Source: a bacterium (GTDB lineage Bacteria; Desulfobacterota; DSWW01). From it: a DNA stretch of 34,276 nucleotides. Location: NCBI GenBank assembly GCA_028277985.1, contig JANQFG010000056.1, positions 1-34,276 of the forward strand, in the 5' to 3' direction. The notes below the pieces were generated by a model. It saw only the letters and a list, made by a program, of their open reading frames with translations. It searched no databases and was not told where the DNA came from. A program made the translations under genes and the position numbers. Positions 28,858-34,276 of the stretch are shown in pieces; position 1 is the first letter of the stretch; each line of letters starts with the position of its first letter.

Positions 28858-30218
28858 TGGAACGCAAGGTGGTAGGACAGAGAAAGAAACGATACGACGG
28901 CCTCGCCCACGTCACCGGGGAAACCCGTTTTGTGGATGATGTCTTCATCCCGGGAACCTTGACCGTCAAGGTGCTGCGCAGCCCTGCGTCAAAAGGCAAA
29001 ATCCGCCAACTGGACACGTCCGCTGCCGAGAACCTGCCCGGCGTGGAAGGTATCATCACGCACGAGGACGTGCCGAACAACGCCTTCGGTCTGGTTCCGG
29101 ACCAGCCGGTCCTTGCGGAGACGGTCCGTTATAAGGGCCAGCCGATCGCAGCCGTGGCCGCCCGCGACGAAAGGGCAGCCTTGAATGCGATCGATCACAT
29201 CAAGATCGAGGTGGACGAAGAAGAGCCCGTCTTCGACCCGCTCGAGGCGATGAAGCCTTCGGCCCCGAAGGTGCGTCCCGAAGGGAACTGCTACATGTTC
29301 GGGGATGCTCCCTGCAGAAGAGTCGTTTTCGGGGACGTGGAGGCAGGCTTCGCAGAGGCGGATCAAATCATCGAAGGGGAATTCCGGACCCGACCGGCGG
29401 AACACGCCCCCATGGAGACGCAAGTCAGCCTGGCCGTGCCCGAGGGGAGAGGAAGGCTCACCATCTACACGGTCTCCTCGTCCCTCCTGTTTCACCACGG
29501 GCTGCTCTCCAGTATCCTGAAGATGGACAAGGACGATCTGCGGATCGCAAGCCTGGCGGAAAAACCGCTGTATGACTGGCTGGACGATATCCACGTCGCC
29601 TTCAGGAGCGGAACGGTCGGAGGGAGCTTCGGCGCAAAGAACGACATTCACGCCGACCACGTCACCGCACTGCTCGCCCTGAAAACCGGACAGCCAGTGA
29701 AATGGCGCTGGACCCGGGAGGAAGAGACCCTCTACTCGACCCACAGGGGTGGGTGGCACATCCGGTTCAAGGACGGTGTGAACAAGGACGGACGCATCGT
29801 CGCACGGAAGGTCACGAGCGTCCGCGATGCAGGCGCCTACAGCGCCCTGAACACCTATGTAGTGGAAAAGCACTGCTACATGGTCGGCGGGCCCTACTTC
29901 ATCCCGAACGTGCTCGTGGAGGGATACTGTGTCTACACGAACAAGACCCCCTCCAGTTCCATGCGCGGGTTCGGCGTATTCCCGGCAACCTTCGCCTGCG
30001 AGATGCAGATGAACAAGATTGCCTCGCAGCTGAAGATGGATCCCTGGGAACTGCGATTCATCAACGCCTGCCGAAACGGGGATCAGACACCGACGCGACG
30101 CGTCCTGGACAGTGTGTACCTGATCGAGACGATGAAAGCCTGCGCGGAAAAGGCGGGCATCAAGCTGCCGGACAGGCTCACAGCCATGACCTCCGAGGCA
30201 AGGGAGCTCAAATCATGA
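28857..30218 (+). CDS. Molybdenum hydroxylase Mo-binding subunit, N-terminal part (split gene)
   Basis: A 453-aa protein equal to the first part of an xanthine-dehydrogenase-type large subunit, normally about 750-800 aa. The a/b hammerhead domain covers about 19-125 (GETRFVDDV...GVEGIITHEDVP). The first molybdopterin-binding domain covers about 150-405, with GGSFGAKND at 255-263 and SSMRGFG at 367-373, whose arginine lines the active site. It ends at a TGA overlapped by the ATG of the next gene. The missing C-terminal Mo domain, including the catalytic glutamate, is encoded there. The substrate is unknown; family members hydroxylate N-heterocycles and aldehydes or reduce 4-hydroxybenzoyl-CoA. 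Confidence 0.88.
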   Translation: MERKVVGQRKKRYDGLAHVTGETRFVDDVFIPGTLTVKVLRSPASKGKIRQLDTSAAENLPGVEGIITHEDVPNNAFGLVPDQPVLAETVRYKGQPIAAVAARDERAALNAIDHIKIEVDEEEPVFDPLEAMKPSAPKVRPEGNCYMFGDAPCRRVVFGDVEAGFAEADQIIEGEFRTRPAEHAPMETQVSLAVPEGRGRLTIYTVSSSLLFHHGLLSSILKMDKDDLRIASLAEKPLYDWLDDIHVAFRSGTVGGSFGAKNDIHADHVTALLALKTGQPVKWRWTREEETLYSTHRGGWHIRFKDGVNKDGRIVARKVTSVRDAGAYSALNTYVVEKHCYMVGGPYFIPNVLVEGYCVYTNKTPSSSMRGFGVFPATFACEMQMNKIASQLKMDPWELRFINACRNGDQTPTRRVLDSVYLIETMKACAEKAGIKLPDRLTAMTSEARELKS

Positions 30219-31213
30219 AGAAGCGGGGCACAGGGATTGCCGTGGCACAATATCCGACGGGCCTGGCCGGAGGAGGCGATGTGAGCCAGGCTTTCGTCAA
30301 GGTGAATCCGGACGGCACAGCGGATCTCTTCATCGGGTCCGTGGATGTCGGGCAGGGCTCAAGGACGGTGCTCGGGCAGATGGCAGCCGAGGAACTCGGG
30401 ATTCCCTTCGAAAAGGTGCGGGTACATAACCAGGGAAGCGACACGAGCCCCATCTGCTTCGGCACATTTGCGAGCCGGGTAACCTATGCGGCAGGCAACG
30501 CCGTCGTGGAAGCTGCCCGTGAAGCGAAGTCCGTACTTTTCGAGGCAGCTGCCCCCGCCCTTCAGGCAAAACCGGAGGACCTGGAGGTATCAGGGGGGAA
30601 GATCTTCTTACGAGAAGATCCGAGCCGTTCCATCGGATTCCGGGATATCGCAAACATGGCGAACGTCTTCATGAAAAAGATGGTCATGGGCCAGGGACTC
30701 TTTGCGCGGGACCATTCGCCCATGGACCCGGAAACCGGAGCGTGCGATCCGTTCTGCACCATGGCCTGGGCGGCCCAGTTGGTCGAAGTCGAAGTAGATA
30801 CCGACACGGGTGAGGTTGAGGTGCTGCGAATGGTCAGTGCCTTCGACGCGGGCGGGGCGATCAACCCCACGCTTGTAGAAGGACAGATCGAGGGAGGCTC
30901 AGTGATGGGGATCGGGGCGGCCCTCATGGAGGATCTGTATCCTCTCTACCCGGCCCCCGAAGGGCAGCCCACCAACCTGAACACATACGTGATTCCGACC
31001 GCGGTGGATATTCCGGCAAAGATGGAGTCGGTGATCGTCGAATGCCCCTCTACGGCCGGCCCTTACGGTGCCAAAGGGATCGGCGAGATGACCGCCAACG
31101 TGCCGGCCCCTGCCATTGTCAGTGCGATCCACGATGCCGTCGGTGTTTGGGTCGACGAAATCCCGGTCACCCCGGAGCGCTTGCTTCGGGCACTCGAGAA
31201 GGTTCCCTCCTGA
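30215..31213 (+). CDS. Molybdenum hydroxylase Mo-binding subunit, C-terminal part (split gene)
   Basis: A 332-aa protein equal to the second molybdopterin-binding domain of the large subunit. VDVGQGSRTVLGQMAAEELG (43-62) contacts the cofactor, and GAKGIGEMTANVPAPAIVSAI (285-305) carries the catalytic glutamate, Glu291. Together with the preceding 453-aa product it makes 785 residues, the normal size of one chain. The ATG (30215) overlaps the preceding stop (ATGA), and AGGGAG lies eight bases upstream, so this is a designed gene start and not a sequencing frameshift. It is the last gene of the operon; 458 bp without recognisable genes follow. Confidence 0.88.
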   Translation: MKKRGTGIAVAQYPTGLAGGGDVSQAFVKVNPDGTADLFIGSVDVGQGSRTVLGQMAAEELGIPFEKVRVHNQGSDTSPICFGTFASRVTYAAGNAVVEAAREAKSVLFEAAAPALQAKPEDLEVSGGKIFLREDPSRSIGFRDIANMANVFMKKMVMGQGLFARDHSPMDPETGACDPFCTMAWAAQLVEVEVDTDTGEVEVLRMVSAFDAGGAINPTLVEGQIEGGSVMGIGAALMEDLYPLYPAPEGQPTNLNTYVIPTAVDIPAKMESVIVECPSTAGPYGAKGIGEMTANVPAPAIVSAIHDAVGVWVDEIPVTPERLLRALEKVPS

Positions 31214-31671
31214 CATCAAGAGCCCTTGACCGCAGGAAAAGGATCGCGAGCACAACACTTCAAGACGACATCCTTACGATTCCCGCACACCGCAGATTTC
31301 GCGTAGATAAGAGTAATACTTACTGTCTCACCGAAAGACTGGGGAGATGACAAGTCCGGAAAAATATGGACAGCCCGGCATTCAGATCCGGGAGTAGTGC
31401 CTTGTGGATATCTGAAATACCTCAGCGACCCGCATCGTATGGGCGCCAGCACAAGAATGCGAGCAGAACGAGGCAACTGGACTCGGACGGGAGCGCCCGG
31501 GGAGGGATCGATGGACCCTCGCCCTACCTTTCTCATCTCCCGGAATCATCGGGCAGAGTCCCGGTACACAAAGGGTAAAGTACATTTGTATTGAACCGCG
31601 CGTAATCCCTGAGTGTTTGTAGCATAAGGATTGTAGCAGTGAAGGTAGTGGAGGCTTGCCCTGTCTTAGCC
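31214..31671. other. Non-coding stretch, nothing recognised
   Basis: About 460 bp between the molybdenum hydroxylase operon and the acyl-CoA dehydrogenase relic. Short frames are open on both strands but none shows motifs or a ribosome site. No further pieces of the relic were recognised. It may be decayed sequence. Confidence 0.5.
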
Positions 31672-31958
31672 TCAACGAAACGCAGACAAGCCCGTGATCG
31701 CGTGGCCCAGGATGAGAAGGTGGATGTCGTAGGTGCCTTCGTAAGTGTTTACCTCGCCGTCGACCTTGGCCCAGACAACGGCCACTTCCGCGATGTTTCC
31801 GTTCGTGATCCACATCTTGGACCCGTTGAGAACTGCCCCGATGATGCCCATCTCCCCCATCTCCTGCACGAGATGCATGGGGCTTCGCCCTGCTCGAAGC
31901 AGTCTGCGATGGTCGGCATTTCGTCGATGAGGAGGAAGTCGTCTTGTTTTGAAGTCAT
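31672..31958 (-). pseudogene. Glutaryl-CoA-dehydrogenase-like gene relic with large deletions and a frameshift
   Basis: Four pieces of an acyl-CoA dehydrogenase (normally about 390 aa) are joined in about 95 codons. MTSKQDDFLL... from the ATG at 31958 is the N-terminus and runs to FEQGEAP. A shift of frame near 31878 leads to MHLVQEMGEMGIIGA, the conserved helix before the active site. This is joined to LNGSKMWITNGNIAEVAV, the central beta-domain, and then to NTYEGTYDIHLLILG with TGLSAF, the C-terminal end typical of glutaryl-CoA dehydrogenases. At least two internal blocks, of about 100 and 200 residues, are missing, including the catalytic glutamate region, so no enzyme can be made. It lies 29 bp after the thiolase gene, in the same direction. 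Confidence 0.75.
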
Positions 31959-31987
31959 TGCATGTCCCTATGCTCGATGGTTGGCCG

Positions 31988-33172
31988 TTACGCAGAGGGC
32001 TCTCTGCGAATCACCAGGGAGATGCCCATCCCACCCCCCATGCACATGGTGGCCAGCCCAAGGTCCTTTTTACTTCGCTTGAGTTCGTAGATCAGCTTTG
32101 TCAGGATCACTCCGCCCGTGGCGCTGATCGGATGGCCCAGGGCAATGGCGCCTCCATTTGGATTCACCCGTTCGGGGTCCAGCCCCAGTTCCCGGATACA
32201 AGCGAGGCTCTGCGAGGCAAAGGCTTCATTGAGTTCGACGACGTCGATGTCCTCGAGCTTGAGGCCCGTCGACTCGAGGACCTTACGCGTAGAGTAAATC
32301 GGCCCGATGCCCATGATCGAAGGCTCCACGCCGACAGAGGCATACCCCACTACCGATGCCATCGGCTCGAGGCCCAGAGCCCGGGCCTTCTCCCTGGATG
32401 CGACCACCAGTGCGGCGGCGCCGTCGTTCATCCCGCTCGAATTGCCTGCCGTCACGGTACCACCGTCACGGAACACGGGCTCGAGTGCGGCCAAGCTCTC
32501 CCGGCTCGTGTCGGCTCGAGGGTGTTCATCTTCACGGAACAGGATCGGCTCCCCCTTCCGCCGGGGCACAGGAACCGAGACGATCTGATCGTTGAAGGCA
32601 CCCTTCTCTACAGCCCGTGCCGTCCGTCTCTGGCTTTCGAGGGCGTATGCGTCCTGATCCTCCCTTGTGACTCCGTATTGCACGGCCACGTTCTCCGCGG
32701 TCTCTCCCATGGTGTTCCCGCTGATCGGGTCATAGAGCACGAGCTGATCCGTCAGTTGCCCGTGTCCCAGACGGTACCCCCAGCGGGCCTTTGTGAGCAG
32801 AAAAGCCGCGTTGGACATGTGCTCCACGCCTCCCGCAATGAGTAGCTGCGCGTCCCCGGCCCGGATCGCCTGAGCCGCGAGGCAGACACACTTGAGCGAA
32901 CCACCGCAGGCCTTCGCAACCGTGTACTGGGGGACTTCGATGGGGATCCCTGCATCAACCGCCACGGGCCGAGCCATGTTCGCGGGCAGCTCGCCGGTTC
33001 GGTACTGTTGGGAGAAGACGACTTCGTCCACCTGATCGGGAGCCACACGGGCCCGGGCCAACGCCTCGCGAATGACCAGGGCAGCAAGCTGCCGGTCCGT
33101 CACGCCCCGCAGCGTGCCGCCGAAGCGTCCCACCGCACTCCGGACCGTACTCAGAATCACAACGTCATCCAT
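31988..33172 (-). CDS. Acetyl-CoA acetyltransferase (thiolase)
   Basis: A 394-aa thiolase that condenses two acetyl-CoA or cleaves a 3-oxoacyl-CoA. All catalytic parts are there: nucleophile Cys89 ([10 protein letters not shown]), His347 in [11 protein letters not shown] (344-354) and Cys377 in CMGGGMG (377-383), with NEAFA at 315-319. In place of the usual CGSG it has CGGS, and GHPISATG instead of GHPIGASG, small departures that leave the triad intact. The ATG at 33172 has AGGAGGAG seven bases upstream; an open frame further upstream lacks a ribosome site. It follows the acyl-CoA dehydrogenase by 99 bp, the usual beta-oxidation pairing. It contrasts with the cysteine-less thiolase-fold protein at 10718-11911. 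Confidence 0.92.
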   Translation of the reverse strand: MDDVVILSTVRSAVGRFGGTLRGVTDRQLAALVIREALARARVAPDQVDEVVFSQQYRTGELPANMARPVAVDAGIPIEVPQYTVAKACGGSLKCVCLAAQAIRAGDAQLLIAGGVEHMSNAAFLLTKARWGYRLGHGQLTDQLVLYDPISGNTMGETAENVAVQYGVTREDQDAYALESQRRTARAVEKGAFNDQIVSVPVPRRKGEPILFREDEHPRADTSRESLAALEPVFRDGGTVTAGNSSGMNDGAAALVVASREKARALGLEPMASVVGYASVGVEPSIMGIGPIYSTRKVLESTGLKLEDIDVVELNEAFASQSLACIRELGLDPERVNPNGGAIALGHPISATGGVILTKLIYELKRSKKDLGLATMCMGGGMGISLVIRREPSA

Positions 33173-33271
33173 GACAATCTCCTCCTGAGAAGCCTCACGA
33201 GGGCACTCGTCGGGCATCTCAATCCGGGCCTCTGTAGATTGCAGTGAGCGCAGCGAAGGTCACATCCAGGC

Positions 33272-34276
33272 CTAAAAGGCGTCTTCCGGCATCTCCACGA
33301 CTTCTCTACCCTCCCGCGTGCACGTCTCCAGTCTCGCAAGGGTGAGCGGCATTGTGACCCCCGCGAAATAGGTGGCCTGCATCACCTTTCCGCGGTAGAA
33401 ATGGTTTGTCTTTCCCTGGTCCATGATTCGCTGCGCCGCAACGGCCATGTCCAAAAGGCGCCAGGTCACGGTCACGTCACCGAAGCAAAGAAGGGCCGGA
33501 TAGGTGCAGGAGGCCCACTGGAGGGGATCCCTTGTCATCCTCTCGGACATCTCCATGGTCACCTCTGCCAATGCCCTTACCGTGGTCGCGAGCTTCCGGA
33601 CCGCACTGCCCACCGTGGGGTGCTCCGCATGCTCGGTGCAGAACTTCTCCAGTTCCTCCATGTATGCCCGATAGGGAGCGCCGTCATTGATCCGCATCTT
33701 CCTTCCCATCAGATCCGCGGACTGGATCCCGTTCGTCCCCTCATAGAGGGACATGATCTTGACATCCCGCAAATATTGCTCCAGGGGGTATTCTGCGCAA
33801 TAGCCATACCCTCCGAGGCACTGAACAGCTGTTTCGCAGACCCGGAATCCCATGTCCGAGCAATAGGCCTTGGTGATCGGTGTCAGGAAATCCACCAATG
33901 CCTGGTACCGACCCCGATCTTCTTCCTCGGGCATCGCGTGGGACAGGTCGAGCCAGTAGGCCCCCGTATAAACCAGCGAACGCATACCCTCCACCATGGT
34001 CTTCATCCATAGTAGCATGCGCCGGACATCCGAATGGTCGATGATCGGGACGGGACCCTTCTTCCTGCCAGCAATGTCGGTGCTCTGGATTCGCTCCTTG
34101 GTATAGGCCAAGGCGTTCTGGTACGCGGTGCTTGCTAGTGTCATCCCGCTGACCCCGGTATTGATGCGGGCACCGTTCATCAAGCGGAACATGTGCGCCA
34201 ACCCCTTGTTTTCCTCACCGCACAGGTACCCGATACAGCCGTCGTTGTCCCCGAAGTTCAGGGCACAGGTGGGCGA
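33272..34276 (-). CDS. Acyl-CoA dehydrogenase, C-terminal part (cut by window edge)
   Basis: The reading frame is open to the right edge, so the N-terminus is outside the window; 334 residues are visible. The sequence FGDNDGCIGYLCGEENKGLA at the edge, then FRLMNGARINTG, is the central beta domain to helix transition of large acyl-CoA dehydrogenases of the DmdC (3-methylmercaptopropionyl-CoA dehydrogenase) type, about 600 aa. The flavin-binding CLGGYGYCAEYPLEQYLRD and SLYEGTNGIQSADLMGRK follow, and the long C-terminal extension ends VEMPEDAF. This type often acts on short, branched or unusual acyl-CoAs. A TTG at 34201 is not the start because homology continues upstream. It heads the acyl-CoA dehydrogenase-thiolase pair. 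Confidence 0.9.
   Translation of the reverse strand, partial: SPTCALNFGDNDGCIGYLCGEENKGLAHMFRLMNGARINTGVSGMTLASTAYQNALAYTKERIQSTDIAGRKKGPVPIIDHSDVRRMLLWMKTMVEGMRSLVYTGAYWLDLSHAMPEEEDRGRYQALVDFLTPITKAYCSDMGFRVCETAVQCLGGYGYCAEYPLEQYLRDVKIMSLYEGTNGIQSADLMGRKMRINDGAPYRAYMEELEKFCTEHAEHPTVGSAVRKLATTVRALAEVTMEMSERMTRDPLQWASCTYPALLCFGDVTVTWRLLDMAVAAQRIMDQGKTNHFYRGKVMQATYFAGVTMPLTLARLETCTREGREVVEMPEDAF

Noticed and set aside
31382..31813. 143-codon minus-strand frame near the acyl-CoA dehydrogenase relic
   Set aside because: It is out of phase with the recognisable dehydrogenase pieces and is low-complexity arginine/histidine-rich.
1..34276. CRISPR arrays, tRNA or rRNA genes, insertion sequences, prophage genes
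   Set aside because: No regularly spaced repeats, cloverleaf-like segments, transposase or phage proteins were found when reading both strands.

Overview
The window comes from the chromosome of a Gram-negative bacterium with a large acyl-CoA-based catabolic repertoire. Evidence for this is a FadL-type outer-membrane channel, a sigma-54 enhancer-binding activator with a matching -24/-12 promoter, sigma-70-type TTGACA promoters and moderately GC-rich coding sequence. The mix of an acetoacetate-decarboxylase-like protein, class I and class III CoA-transferases, acyl-CoA dehydrogenase, a molybdenum hydroxylase and many small regulators suggests an anaerobic or facultative member of the former Deltaproteobacteria (Desulfobacterota). 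That placement is inference; no rRNA or marker gene is present. No tRNA, rRNA, CRISPR array, insertion sequence or phage gene was seen.

Layout. (1) 1-4874, minus strand: an operon of a 98-aa unknown protein, three phytoene-dehydrogenase-like flavoproteins, a short-chain dehydrogenase (SDR) and an SCP-2-like lipid carrier. A sigma-54 promoter (about 4922-4937) precedes it, and palindromic sites at 4989-5056 separate it from a divergent GAF/AAA+/Fis sigma-54 activator (5096-6640). (2) 6886-7701: an acetoacetate-decarboxylase-family enzyme with a charge swap next to its catalytic lysine. (3) 7761-11911, minus: an operon encoding a cysteine-less thiolase-fold protein, a DUF35 protein, two MaoC-type hot-dog proteins, an exported cupredoxin-like protein and an SDR. 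The first four match, as separate genes, the Ltp2/ChsH2/ChsH1 hydratase-aldolase set of steroid side-chain degradation. (4) 12472-14915, minus: two class III (CaiB/BaiF) CoA-transferases, with a divergent TetR gene (15112-15744). The promoters of this TetR gene, the CoA-transferase pair and the aldolase operon all carry the same palindrome immediately after the -35 element, so they look like one local regulon. (5) 15781-18801, minus: TetR, FadL-like channel and FMN-dependent nitronate monooxygenase/FabK-like enzyme. (6) glpX (18988-19995) and a convergent soluble PAS-PAS histidine kinase (20023-21708). (7) 21924-25822, plus: membrane-anchored sulfatase, class I CoA-transferase A and B subunits and a minimal beta-carbonic-anhydrase-like protein, followed by a convergent VOC protein. 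(8) 26433-27284: HDOD signalling protein. (9) 27425-31213: a molybdenum hydroxylase operon whose Mo-binding subunit is split into two overlapping genes. (10) 31672-34276, minus: an acyl-CoA dehydrogenase cut by the window edge, a thiolase with an intact catalytic triad, and the deleted relic of a glutaryl-CoA-dehydrogenase-like gene.

Taken together the region looks like a catabolic island for a hydrophobic, branched or cyclic carboxylic acid. Uptake would be by the FadL-like channel and de-sulfation by the sulfatase. Activation would use the CoA-transferases and oxidation the flavoproteins, acyl-CoA dehydrogenase and molybdenum hydroxylase. Hydration plus retro-aldol cleavage would be done by the MaoC/DUF35/thiolase-fold set, and final thiolysis by the thiolase, with glpX serving gluconeogenesis. 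The substrate cannot be read from the sequence; a steroid- or terpenoid-like compound is the best guess from the Ltp2-like module.
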